Translations under genes and position numbers: made by a program | In this document: piece by piece, positions 8,391 through 20,518 of the stretch | Layout: every line of letters begins with the position of its first letter | Numbering within the stretch: the first letter of the stretch is position 1 | Notes under the pieces: model-generated | Database searches by the model: none | What the model was told of the DNA's origin: nothing | The model's input: the letters and a program-made list of their open reading frames with translations, nothing else | DNA from: DASPWW01 sp963841715 | GTDB lineage: Bacteria; Actinomycetota; Thermoleophilia; Solirubrobacterales; 70-9 | Direction: 5' to 3' | Assembly: GCA_963841715.1 (NCBI GenBank) | Contig: CAWJDP010000001.1 | Coordinates: 744,001 to 808,000, forward strand | Length of the DNA stretch: 64,000 bases

Positions 8391-9587
8391 ATGATCGTCT
8401 GCATCCTCGTCCCCCGCTTCTCGCTCCTCGCGGTGACGAGGGGAAGCCGCGAGCTGCTGATGCGCCCGGTGGCTCTCGCTCCCGAGCCCGGCGCCGGCCA
8501 GTCGATCGGTGAGATCTCCGGCGCCGCCGAGGGGCACGGGATCCGCGCCGGGATGCGGCTCTCCGAGGCGCTCGCCCGCTGCCCCGACCTGACCCTGATC
8601 GCCCCCGACCCCGAGGGGGCGGAGTCGGCATGGGAGAACACCGTTCTTGCGCTCGAAGGGATCGGCGCCGCGGTCGAGTCGGAGCGCCCCGGGGAGGCGT
8701 TCTTCGCCGCCGACGGGCTCAGCGGGCTGTGGGGGCGCCCCGAGCGGGTCGCGGCGCGGGCCCGGCGCGCGATCGAGGTCCCGGCCCGGATCGGCGGCGG
8801 CCCGACGCGGTTCTGCGCATATGCCGCCGCCGCGACGCGCGCGAGGCCGCGCGGCGGCGCCGCGATCGTCCCCGAAGGCGCCACGCGGATCTTCCTCGCG
8901 GGGCTGTCGGTGTCGCTGCTGCGCGATCACAGTGACGACGGTCCAGCGCTCGTCGACGTGTTGTGGCGGTTGGGAGTGCGGACGCTCGGGGAGCTCGCGG
9001 AGCTCCCCCGCGACGACGTCGCCGACCGCTTCGGGCGCGCCGGGCTGCAGGCGCTAGCGCTCGCCGGCGGCGAGGACGAGCCGCTCCGCCCCCGGCGCCC
9101 GCGGGAGCGGATCGCCGCCCGGCTCGACCTCCCCGAGGCGATCTCGGGACCGCAGCTCGAGCGCGCGCTGGAGATGCTGATCGACCGCCTGCTCGCCGAC
9201 CCCGTGCGGCGGGGGCGGAGCCTGCGGCGACTGCGGCTGTCGGCGCGGCTCGCCGGCGGAGGCGGTTGGCGCACGGAGGTCGCGCTGCGGCGCACGAGCT
9301 CGTCGGCGGAGCGGCTCCGCCTCGCGCTCACCCCGAAGCTGGGCGAGCTACCGAGCCCGGCGCTGGCGCTCGAGCTGCGGGCGCTTGCGACCGGTCCGCC
9401 CGCACAAGACCAGGGGACGCTGACGCGGTCGCCAAGTGAGCGCCGCCGCGAACGTCTCGGCGAGGCGATCCGCCAGGCTCGGGCGGCGGCCGGGAAGGAC
9501 GCCGTCCTGCGCGTGCTCGAGATCGACCTCGACTCGCGCGTCCCCGAGCGCCGCGTCGGCCTCGCTCCGTTCCCGGAGCCGCAGTGA
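8391..9587 (+). CDS. imuB: ImuB, catalytically inactive Y-family polymerase homologue
   Basis: 398 aa Y-family DNA polymerase homologue that acts as an adaptor in the ImuA'-ImuB-DnaE2 mutasome. The first strand reads MIVCILVPRFSLLAV, where active polymerases have two Asp residues, and the second catalytic motif (SIDE) is replaced by AFFAADGLSGLWG; it therefore cannot coordinate the catalytic metals. Helix-hairpin-helix and little-finger regions follow (RLGVRTLGELAELPRDDVADRFG, then RRGRSLRRLRLSARL). No clear C-terminal clamp motif is seen. The ATG abuts the LexA box at 8377-8390. Downstream are a small conserved protein and dnaE2. No imuA' lies upstream. Confidence 0.88.
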   Translation: MIVCILVPRFSLLAVTRGSRELLMRPVALAPEPGAGQSIGEISGAAEGHGIRAGMRLSEALARCPDLTLIAPDPEGAESAWENTVLALEGIGAAVESERPGEAFFAADGLSGLWGRPERVAARARRAIEVPARIGGGPTRFCAYAAAATRARPRGGAAIVPEGATRIFLAGLSVSLLRDHSDDGPALVDVLWRLGVRTLGELAELPRDDVADRFGRAGLQALALAGGEDEPLRPRRPRERIAARLDLPEAISGPQLERALEMLIDRLLADPVRRGRSLRRLRLSARLAGGGGWRTEVALRRTSSSAERLRLALTPKLGELPSPALALELRALATGPPAQDQGTLTRSPSERRRERLGEAIRQARAAAGKDAVLRVLEIDLDSRVPERRVGLAPFPEPQ

Positions 9588-9603
9588 CCTCGGCGCGCCG
9601 CTG

Positions 9604-9870
9604 ATGTCCGTGTATTGGCCTCAACCCGTTGAGGTCCGCGCCGGCGACGATGGGGTTCCGCGCGCGGTGGGATCGGTCGCGGTCGAGGCGGTGCGGGAGG
9701 AGTGGGTGGTCGAGGACCGCTGGTGGACCCCGCGGCCGCTTCGCCGCCGCTACTTCGAGCTCGTGCTCGCCGACGGCCGCGACGTTGTCGTGTTCTGCGA
9801 GCCGGCGCCAAATGCCAATGCCGTCGGCGTTGGCAGTGGCAGTGGCCACTGGTTCGAGCAGCGGGGCTGA
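9604..9870 (+). CDS. Small protein of the imuB-dnaE2 cassette (DUF6504-like)
   Basis: 88 aa, between imuB and dnaE2 and in the same direction. Sequence features: MSVYWPQPVEVRAGDD, a WWTPRPLRRRYFELVLADGR core and a short end VVFCEPAP. The Trp/Arg-rich core followed by YFEL is shared by small proteins beside actinobacterial imuB/dnaE2 genes that I believe are called DUF6504; that assignment is from memory. Likely part of or accessory to translesion synthesis. ATG at 9604, 16 nt after the imuB stop. Confidence 0.7.
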   Translation: MSVYWPQPVEVRAGDDGVPRAVGSVAVEAVREEWVVEDRWWTPRPLRRRYFELVLADGRDVVVFCEPAPNANAVGVGSGSGHWFEQRG

Positions 9871-9893
9871 CGCGAAGCCGGGCGGGTGACGAC

Positions 9894-12800
9894 GTGGCGC
9901 CGGGTTATGTAGAGCTCCACTGCCACTCGGCGTTCTCGTTCGGTGACGGGGCCTCGTCCCCGCTCGAGCTCGCGAGCGCCGCGGCCGATCACGGCCACGA
10001 GGCGCTCGCGCTCACCGACCACGACGGCGTCTGGGGCTCGATGGAGTTCGCGCAGGCGTGCAGCTCGCTCGGCGTGCGGCCGATAACCGGCGCCGAGCTG
10101 ACCGTGACCGGCGACGGGCCGCTCCCGTTCCACATCACCCTGCTGGCCGAGAGCCGCGAGGGGTATCGCAACCTCTGCCTGCTGCTGACCGAGTCGCATC
10201 GCGGCACGCGCCCGAAGCCGGGGCGCGATCCCCTCCCCCCCACGCTCCCGCTCGCCGAGCTCGAGCGCCGCGCCAGCGGCCTCGTGTGCCTGTCGGGATG
10301 CGCGCGCGACGGCGCCGCGGCGGGACGCTGGGAGCGCGGCGATCCCCGCGGCGCCGAGGCGCTGGCGCGCCGGCTCGTGGCGGCGTTCGGCCGCGAGCGC
10401 TTCCGGATCGAGCTCCAGCGACCGCTGTGGCGGCGAGACCGGACTCGCAATCGCTGGCTCGCGGGGCTCGCCGGGATGCTGCGCGTCGGCTGCGTGGCGA
10501 CGGGCGACGTCCACATGCACGACCGCGGCCGCGCCGCGCTCCAGGACGCGCTCGTCGCCGTCCGCCTGCTGGGGACGCTCGAGGAGACCGAGCCGATGCG
10601 GCGGGGGAACTCGTCTTTCTGGCTGCGCCCTCCGGACGAAACGGCGACGCTGCTTCGCGACCATCCCGACGCCGTCGCCGAGAGCGCGCGGATCGCCGAG
10701 CGGCTCGAGTTCGACCTCACGCGGGACCTGGGCTATCGCTACCCGGGGTCCGAGGACCCCGAGGCCGACCGCACCCTGGCGGAGATCTGTCGCGCACGGC
10801 TCGAGCACCGCTACGCAGAGACGCGCGAGCATCGCGAGGCCGGGAGCCGGCTCGAGGAGGAGCTCGAGGTGATCCGCAGGCTGCGGCTGTCGGGATTCTT
10901 CCTGCTGCACTACGACCTGCTCGAGCTTGCGCGCGAGGTCGCCGCAGAGGTCCGCGGTCCCGACTCGGTTCGGATGCTGCTGCCGCCGGGGCGCGGGCGA
11001 GGCTCGAGCGTGAGCTCGGTCGTCTGCTACCTGACCGGGCTCTCGCACGTCGACCCGATCCGCAACGGACTCTTCCTCGGACGATTCCTCAACGACGAGA
11101 TCACCGATGCGCCCGACATCGACCTCGACTTCCCGCGCGACATCCGTGAGCGGCTGATCCCGCGCGTGCACCAGCGCTACGGTCCCGAGCGCTCGGCGCT
11201 GGTCGCAGCGTTCGCGACCTACCAGTCGCGTGGCGCAGTCCGCGGTCTCGGCAAGGCGCTCGGCCTGCCGCCCGGAGAGATCGAGCGCGTCGCGAAGATG
11301 GTCGACGTCCACGGACGCGCCGCCGACGTCGAGCGCGACATCACCGAGGCGATCGGCAAACACCGTGCCGACTCGGTCCGCTGGCGGGCGCTGGCACGAC
11401 TCGCCCGCGAGGTCTGGGGCCTCCCCCGCCACGTCTCGCAGCACCCCGGCGGGATGGTGCTGTCGACCGATCCGCTGACCGAGCTGTGTCCGGTGCAACC
11501 GGCGGCGATGGAGGGGCGCCAGATCGTGCAGTGGGACAAGGACTCGTGCGCCGACGCCGGGTTCTTGAAGATCGACCTGCTGGGGCTGGGGATGCTGTCC
11601 GCGGTCGAGCGCTGCGTCGACGAGATCGCTCGCGCGCGCGGCGAGCGAATCGACCTCTCGCGGGTCCCGCTCGACGACGAAGAGGTGTTCGAAGCGATCC
11701 GCGGGGCCGACACGGTCGGCGTGTTCCAGATCGAGAGCCGGGCGCAGATGCAGATGCTGCCGCGGACGCTGCCCCAGGACATCGACGACATCACGGTCCA
11801 GGTCGCGCTCGTGCGGCCGGGGCCGATCCAGGGAGGCGCGGTCCACCCCTACATCGAGCGGCGAAAGCGGCTGCGCGAGGATCCCTCGTGGAACGTCCCC
11901 TACGAGCATCCCTCGCTCGAGCCGATCCTCGAGGACACGCTCGGGGCGATCGTGTTCCAGGAGCAGGTGATCCAGGTGGCGATGGCGCTGGCCGGGTTCA
12001 GCTCGAGCGAGGCCGAGGGCCTGCGGCGGGCGATGAGCCGCAAGCGCTCAGAGGAGGCGGTGCTCGCCTACCGCGACCGCTTCCTCGCCGGGGCCGCAGA
12101 GCGCGGCGTCGAGCGCGAGGTCGCCGAGCGCGTGTTCGAGCAGGTGCGTGGGTTCTCGGGGTTCGGGTTCCCGAAGGCGCACGCGGTCGCGTTCGGTCTG
12201 CTCGCCTACCAGTCGACGTGGCTGCGCGTGCACCGCGGGCGCGAGTTCCTGTGCGCGCTGCTGAACGAGCAGCCGATGGGCTTCTATCCGCCCGACGCGC
12301 TCGTCCACGAGGCGCAGCGGCGCGGGATCGGGGTCCTCGGCCCCGACGTCAACCGCAGCCGCGTCGAGTGCGGGGTCGAGTCGGGAGACGGGGTCGAGTC
12401 GGGAGACGGGGTCGAGTCGGTGGATATGGTGAGAATCGGGCTCGGCTATGTGCACGGCCTGCGCGAGGACGACGCGGCGGCGATTGTCGCCGAGCGCGAT
12501 TGCGCCGGCGCCTACGCGAACGTCTCGGAGCTCGCTTCGCGCTCGGGTGTCGGGCGCGACGCGCTCGAGCGCCTGGCGTGGGCGTCGGCGTGCGACGAGC
12601 TCGCCGGGGAGATCGAAGGCGCGAGCGCGCGCCGCGAGGCGCTGTGGCGGCTGGGGACGGTCGCGGGCGCGGCGCGCAGCGGCGGGGACGCGGTCCAGCT
12701 GCCGCTGCCACTCGAGGCGCCGACGTCGCCGCCGCTGCGCGAGCAGACGCCGTGGGAGCGGCTGGTCGCCGACTACGCGTCGACGGGGATGGCGCTCGGC

Positions 12801-13247
12801 GCACACCCGATGAGCCTGATGCGAGACGAGATCGACGACGGGATCACCTCGAGCGACGGGCTCGAGCGGATCGCAGACGGCGCCCCGGTCGAGGTCGCGG
12901 GGCTGGTCGTCGCCCGCCAGCGGCCGGGGACGGCGAAGGGGGTGACGTTCATGCTGCTCGAGGACGAGTGGGGATGGATCAATCTTGTGATCCCGCCGCG
13001 GGTGTACGAGCGCCACCGCCGGGCCGTGAGGAACGCGCCGTTCGTGCTCGCCGGCGGGCGGCTCGAGCGCCGCGAGGGCGTGACGAACGTGCTCGTCGGG
13101 CGCCTCGCGCAGATCGCGCGGCTGGACTTGCCGGGCGCCGAGGTGCGCCAGATCGAGCCGCCCCCGGGGCGCGAAACGGGGCGCGACGCGGGCGAGCTCG
13201 GCGCGGTGCTACCCGCCGCGCACAGCTTCGGGCGGCGGGGCCGCTGA
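9894..13247 (+). CDS. dnaE2: DnaE2 (ImuC), error-prone DNA polymerase III alpha subunit
   Basis: C-family polymerase (1117 aa) for damage-induced mutagenesis. PHP domain at the start (YVELHCHSAFSFGDGAS, residues 5-21; LTDHDGVWG), catalytic Asp pair in APDIDLDFP near residues 405-411, fingers GLPRHVSQHPGGMV, and IQWDKD-type QIVQWDKDSCADAGFLKIDLLGLG typical of DnaE2 rather than DnaE1. A C-terminal OB fold (VEVAGLVVARQRPGTAKG) follows, and QLPLPLE near residue 940 could be a clamp-binding peptide. Start GTG 9894 is the only in-frame start close to the PHP domain. An in-frame 18-bp tandem repeat is at 12372-12420. 23 nt after the small gene, so one SOS-controlled unit. Confidence 0.93.
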   Translation: MAPGYVELHCHSAFSFGDGASSPLELASAAADHGHEALALTDHDGVWGSMEFAQACSSLGVRPITGAELTVTGDGPLPFHITLLAESREGYRNLCLLLTESHRGTRPKPGRDPLPPTLPLAELERRASGLVCLSGCARDGAAAGRWERGDPRGAEALARRLVAAFGRERFRIELQRPLWRRDRTRNRWLAGLAGMLRVGCVATGDVHMHDRGRAALQDALVAVRLLGTLEETEPMRRGNSSFWLRPPDETATLLRDHPDAVAESARIAERLEFDLTRDLGYRYPGSEDPEADRTLAEICRARLEHRYAETREHREAGSRLEEELEVIRRLRLSGFFLLHYDLLELAREVAAEVRGPDSVRMLLPPGRGRGSSVSSVVCYLTGLSHVDPIRNGLFLGRFLNDEITDAPDIDLDFPRDIRERLIPRVHQRYGPERSALVAAFATYQSRGAVRGLGKALGLPPGEIERVAKMVDVHGRAADVERDITEAIGKHRADSVRWRALARLAREVWGLPRHVSQHPGGMVLSTDPLTELCPVQPAAMEGRQIVQWDKDSCADAGFLKIDLLGLGMLSAVERCVDEIARARGERIDLSRVPLDDEEVFEAIRGADTVGVFQIESRAQMQMLPRTLPQDIDDITVQVALVRPGPIQGGAVHPYIERRKRLREDPSWNVPYEHPSLEPILEDTLGAIVFQEQVIQVAMALAGFSSSEAEGLRRAMSRKRSEEAVLAYRDRFLAGAAERGVEREVAERVFEQVRGFSGFGFPKAHAVAFGLLAYQSTWLRVHRGREFLCALLNEQPMGFYPPDALVHEAQRRGIGVLGPDVNRSRVECGVESGDGVESGDGVESVDMVRIGLGYVHGLREDDAAAIVAERDCAGAYANVSELASRSGVGRDALERLAWASACDELAGEIEGASARREALWRLGTVAGAARSGGDAVQLPLPLEAPTSPPLREQTPWERLVADYASTGMALGAHPMSLMRDEIDDGITSSDGLERIADGAPVEVAGLVVARQRPGTAKGVTFMLLEDEWGWINLVIPPRVYERHRRAVRNAPFVLAGGRLERREGVTNVLVGRLAQIARLDLPGAEVRQIEPPPGRETGRDAGELGAVLPAAHSFGRRGR
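12372..12420 (+). repeat. 18-bp in-frame tandem repeat inside dnaE2
   Basis: Unit GGGGTCGAGTCGGGAGAC occurs twice (12372-12389, 12390-12407) with a 13-nt third copy (12408-12420). It encodes GVESGD-GVESGD-GVESVD, in a surface linker between the conserved polymerase core and the helix-hairpin-helix region. Because the unit is a multiple of three, copy changes would keep the frame. Confidence 0.9.
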
Positions 13248-13324
13248 CCCGGGCGGCGATTCGCGGCGGTCCTCCGGGCGGCCGAATCGGGCCCGATTCG
13301 TGCCTGGGATGCAAGATGCGTTGC

Positions 13325-13338
13325 AGAACGTGTGTTCT
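13325..13338. promoter_or_regulatory. Second SOS-type box
   Basis: Perfect palindrome AGAACGTGTTTCT-type site, exactly AGAAC-GTGT-GTTCT, matching the GAAC-N4-GTTC core of LexA boxes. It lies 30 nt upstream of the small gene at 13369 and about 15 nt upstream of a TACGGT -10-like hexamer (13354-13359), i.e. in the -35/spacer region where a repressor would block polymerase. Confidence 0.65.
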
Positions 13339-13368
13339 GTCCGCGCCCCGGCCTACGGTGACCGCTGC

Positions 13369-13626
13369 ATGACCCGAACGCGACTTGCCACCCGACTGCT
13401 CAGCGGCCTCGACCTGGCTATCGACCTGGTCACGCTGGGCGAGTACGGGCTTGAGCCGCTGCCCGCCGGCCACCACGAGGGTCGAGAGCGGAGCGGCAAC
13501 GGTCATGGCGACGGGCGTGGGCGCGAGGAGGTCGACCTCCGGGTCGACTGGGAGGTCCTCGCGCCCGCCCGTCGTGGCGAGTCGGGGCTCGACGCGCGCC
13601 TGCCCCGGCGCCGAGCCGCCGCGTAG
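13369..13626 (+). CDS. Small protein of unknown function, possibly SOS-induced
   Basis: 85 codons from ATG 13369. The start MTRTRLATRLLSGLDLAIDL is amphipathic, and the rest is charged and Gly/His/Arg-rich, ending LPRRRAAA. Third codon positions are strongly G/C, as in neighbouring genes, which favours real coding. A TACGGT hexamer nine nt before the ATG suggests a leaderless message. I do not recognise a family. The palindrome at 13325-13338 and its place right behind dnaE2 suggest a DNA-damage role; this is inference. Confidence 0.5.
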   Translation: MTRTRLATRLLSGLDLAIDLVTLGEYGLEPLPAGHHEGRERSGNGHGDGRGREEVDLRVDWEVLAPARRGESGLDARLPRRRAAA

Positions 13627-13632
13627 CTCAGG

Positions 13633-14805
13633 TCAGTCGGCTTCGCCGCGATCCACCGCGGCGATCAGCTCGCGGCCGGTCTTGAGTGCACGCCCGATCA
13701 CGTGCGGGTCGAGGTTCTCGTAGGTATCGCTCGGCAGGTGGAGGTTCGGGATCGTCTCGTCCTGCGCCGAGAGCGTCAGCGCCCGTCCGCCCCGCGCGAG
13801 GACGACCGAGGTGTCGTAGGTCAGCCCGGCGGGGTCGTCGGTCGGCTCGAGGTCGAGATCGGGACAGCGCTCCGCAATCGCCGCCGCGGCGGCGATCAGG
13901 CCCGGATCGGCGTCCCACTTGTCGATCACGCCCTCGCGGCGCAGATAGCGCAGCGTCGCGGGACCGCCGAGGCTGTCGAAGTTGAGGAACAGCCAGCCGG
14001 ACGTGTCGCGGCCGCGCACGAACGCCTGCGATCCCAGCAGGCCCGCCTCCTCGCATCCCGTCATCAGCAGCACGACGCGCGTGCTCTCGGGCGGCTCGGC
14101 GGCGCACGCGAGGGCGAGCTCGACGGCGATCGCTGCGCCGGAGGCGTTATCGCTCGCTCCGGGGACGTCCTCGCCGCGCAGCTCGCGCTCGACGAGCAGC
14201 ACGAGGCCCACGGCGATGATTGCCCGGGCCGCGGCGAGAACGCCGCGGCCCGGGTGGGATCGCGCCAGCAGCGGCTCCGCGCCCTGCGCCAGCACCGCGA
14301 GTGACTGGAGGCTGATCACGCGCGTGAGGTACGGGGCGAGCGCCGGATGGAACACCATCCCGCTGCGCGAGGTGTCGAGGTGGCAGACGAGGCAAAGCGT
14401 CCGCCGCGCCTCGCCTCGGGGCGCGATCTCGGCGACGACGTTCTGGCTCGGCCGCCGCGAGAGGCGGTCGGAGAGCGGCGTCCACCGCAGCGAGCCCTCG
14501 CTGGCGAGCCCCGCGGCGGCGGCGAGCGCGAGGGTGCTCCGCGCGGCCCAGCGGCGCCTCGGAAGCAGCGCGGGCGCGAGAGCCGCTCCGAGGATCGCCG
14601 CGTATGGCTCGATGAAGCTCGCGTAGCCCTCGAAGGGCTCGAGCTCGGCGGCGATGCCGCCGGCGCGAAGCTCGTCGTGCATCCGCTCAGCCGCGCGGCG
14701 CTCCGCCTCGCCGGTCGGCCGGCGGGGGCCGATCTCCTCGCACAGGACCCGGATCCGGCCGAGGGTCCGCTCGGGAGCAATGTCGCGGGTTGCCGTGGCA
14801 TCCAC
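13633..14805 (-). CDS. M28-family zinc aminopeptidase-like protein
   Basis: Protein of 390 aa related to M28 peptidases, which cleave N-terminal residues with two zinc ions. Metal-site motifs are partly seen: LVCHLDTSRSG (His-Asp), GASDNASGAAIAVELA (Asp), TGCEEAGLLGSQAF (Glu-Glu) and a late DTYENLDP. In the second motif the usual 'PGANDN' appears as PGASDN. Two hydrophobic segments (ILGAALAPALLP near 95 and AARAIIAVGLVLLV near 225) suggest membrane association between the parts of the catalytic domain. Start GTG 14805: a TACGAT -10 element lies six nt upstream, implying a leaderless start; longer readings run into the rrn terminator. Confidence 0.82.
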   Translation of the reverse strand: MDATATRDIAPERTLGRIRVLCEEIGPRRPTGEAERRAAERMHDELRAGGIAAELEPFEGYASFIEPYAAILGAALAPALLPRRRWAARSTLALAAAAGLASEGSLRWTPLSDRLSRRPSQNVVAEIAPRGEARRTLCLVCHLDTSRSGMVFHPALAPYLTRVISLQSLAVLAQGAEPLLARSHPGRGVLAAARAIIAVGLVLLVERELRGEDVPGASDNASGAAIAVELALACAAEPPESTRVVLLMTGCEEAGLLGSQAFVRGRDTSGWLFLNFDSLGGPATLRYLRREGVIDKWDADPGLIAAAAAIAERCPDLDLEPTDDPAGLTYDTSVVLARGGRALTLSAQDETIPNLHLPSDTYENLDPHVIGRALKTGRELIAAVDRGEAD

Positions 14806-14811
14806 GAGCTC

Positions 14812-14817
14812 ATCGTA
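14812..14817 (-). promoter_or_regulatory. -10 element of a leaderless promoter (M28 peptidase)
   Basis: TACGAT on the minus strand, followed after six nt by the GTG start codon. No Shine-Dalgarno is present, so transcription would begin at or next to the start codon. Confidence 0.5.
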
Positions 14818-14831
14818 TGGCGCATCCGGGC

Positions 14832-14862
14832 ACGAAAAAGGGCCCTCTCGCGAGGGCCCTTT
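14832..14862 (-). terminator. Rho-independent terminator of the rRNA operon
   Basis: On the minus strand an 11-bp perfect stem (AAAGGGCCCTC pairing with GAGGGCCCTTT) closed by a GCGA tetraloop and followed by a T run. It begins about 9 nt after the 3' end of the 5S rRNA and precedes the M28 gene. Strong by stem, loop and tail. Confidence 0.93.
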
Positions 14863-14870
14863 GAAAGAAG

Positions 14871-14988
14871 ACCGGCGGCGACCTACTCTCCCGGGCGGTT
14901 GCCCGCCAAGTACCATCGGCGCTGAGGGGCTTAACGGCTCTGTTCGGAATGGGAAGAGGTGTGGCCCCCTCGCTATCGCCACCGAAAC
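14871..14988 (-). rRNA. rrf: 5S ribosomal RNA
   Basis: About 118 nt. On the minus strand it starts TTTCGGTGGCGATAGCG and contains the universally conserved CCCATTCCGAACAGAGC loop-B/C region and the AGCGCCGATGGTACT helix, ending GAGAGTAGGTCGCCGCCGG, which pairs with the 5' end. Last gene of the rrn operon, 66 nt after 23S. Ends are estimated to within a few nucleotides. Confidence 0.95.
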
Positions 14989-15013
14989 CGGCGAGACCAC
15001 CGGCCCCGGCGCG

Positions 15014-15038
15014 GCTTGAAAACTGCACTCAGGCCAAA
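15014..15038 (-). other. 23S rRNA processing stem, 3' strand (partner 18397-18421)
   Basis: The 23S-5S spacer contains, in the transcript, TTTGGCCTGAGTGCAGTTTTCAAGC, written here only as its ends TTTGGCC...GTGCAGTTTTCAAGC. It pairs nearly perfectly with the sequence at 18397-18421 just upstream of 23S, forming the long stalk cut by RNase III. Confidence 0.85.
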
Positions 15039-15054
15039 CGGAAATAGAAAACGT

Positions 15055-18349
<3,295 letters not shown>

Positions 18350-18396
18350 GTGAGTCTCCGCCCACGCACCGAAGCGCGCAGACGGGCTATTACCCG

Positions 18397-18421
18397 TTTG
18401 GCCTTTGTGCAGTTTTCAAGC
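18397..18421 (-). other. 23S rRNA processing stem, 5' strand
   Basis: In the 16S-23S spacer, transcript sense GCTTGAAAACTGCAC...GGCCAAA, complementary to 15014-15038. Together they loop out the whole 23S gene for RNase III cleavage. Confidence 0.85.
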
Positions 18422-18459
18422 TTCGCCGAGGCCGGCCGGCGGATGACCTCCGCCGTCGC

Positions 18460-18483
18460 GGTCTCTCAAAACTGAGCAGCGCG
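18460..18483 (-). other. 16S rRNA processing stem, 3' strand (partner 20288-20310)
   Basis: The spacer just after 16S reads GCGCTGCTCAGTTTTGAGAG in the transcript and pairs with AAAACTGAGCAGCGC and flanks in the 16S leader. Between this and the 23S stem (18350-18594 overall) there is no tRNA gene: no tRNA-like T-loop GGTTCGAAT or acceptor CCA is seen. Confidence 0.85.
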
Positions 18484-18593
18484 CCGAAGCGCTTTCGCGC
18501 CCAGGCCCGGTCGACGTTTCGGGATCGGCCGGTCACCCGTGGCGACCGGCTCACCCTCCGCCCGGCTCGAGGCCGGGCGTGAAGAGCTCCCTA

Positions 18594-20141
<1,548 letters not shown>

Positions 20142-20518
20142 AAGTGTGACTTACGAAGAGCTGTCATGCCTGACTTGGCGCCGAGTACACAAAACGGCGC
20201 CGACATGACGAGGTTGTTGCCCACCCTGGCGAGGGTACGCCGGGTGGGTCGGGCCTGCGTGGCACGGGCACTGCCCGCGACACGCGTGCGCTGCTCAGTT
20301 TTCAAAGACCGCCGCCGGGCCGCGGGAGGGACTCTCCCGAGGCACGGTCCGCCTCGCAAGGCGGCCAGCCAGTATAGCCCGCATCGGACTTCCGGTGCCC
20401 GGCCCACGCTGATTTTCGACGCCCCTGCCGCGCAGGCGAACCGGGCGCAAGAGGGAGGATACCCGCCTCCCGGGCGACGGTTACACCCATTTGACGGGCG
20501 ATCGGGCCCGCCCCCGGC
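20142..20518 (-). promoter_or_regulatory. rRNA operon promoter and leader region
   Basis: 377 nt without a gene between tyrS and 16S. On the minus strand a good -10 hexamer TATACT lies at 20376-20371, about 230 nt before 16S; no convincing TTGACA is found at 17 nt. The leader then carries the 5' strand of the 16S processing stem at 20288-20310 (GGTCTTTGAAAACTGAGCAG). No CDS is supported here. Confidence 0.6.

Noticed and set aside
9750..11909. 719-codon open frame opposite dnaE2
   Set aside because: Low-complexity, Arg/Asp-rich shadow of a GC-rich gene; dnaE2 on the other strand is certain.
12372..12420. CRISPR array
   Set aside because: Repeats are directly adjacent without spacers, in frame within a gene. 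No CRISPR elsewhere in the window.
20491..20496. TTGACG on the plus strand as a -35 box
   Set aside because: Points away from the rRNA genes, and there is no matching -10 or gene on the plus strand.
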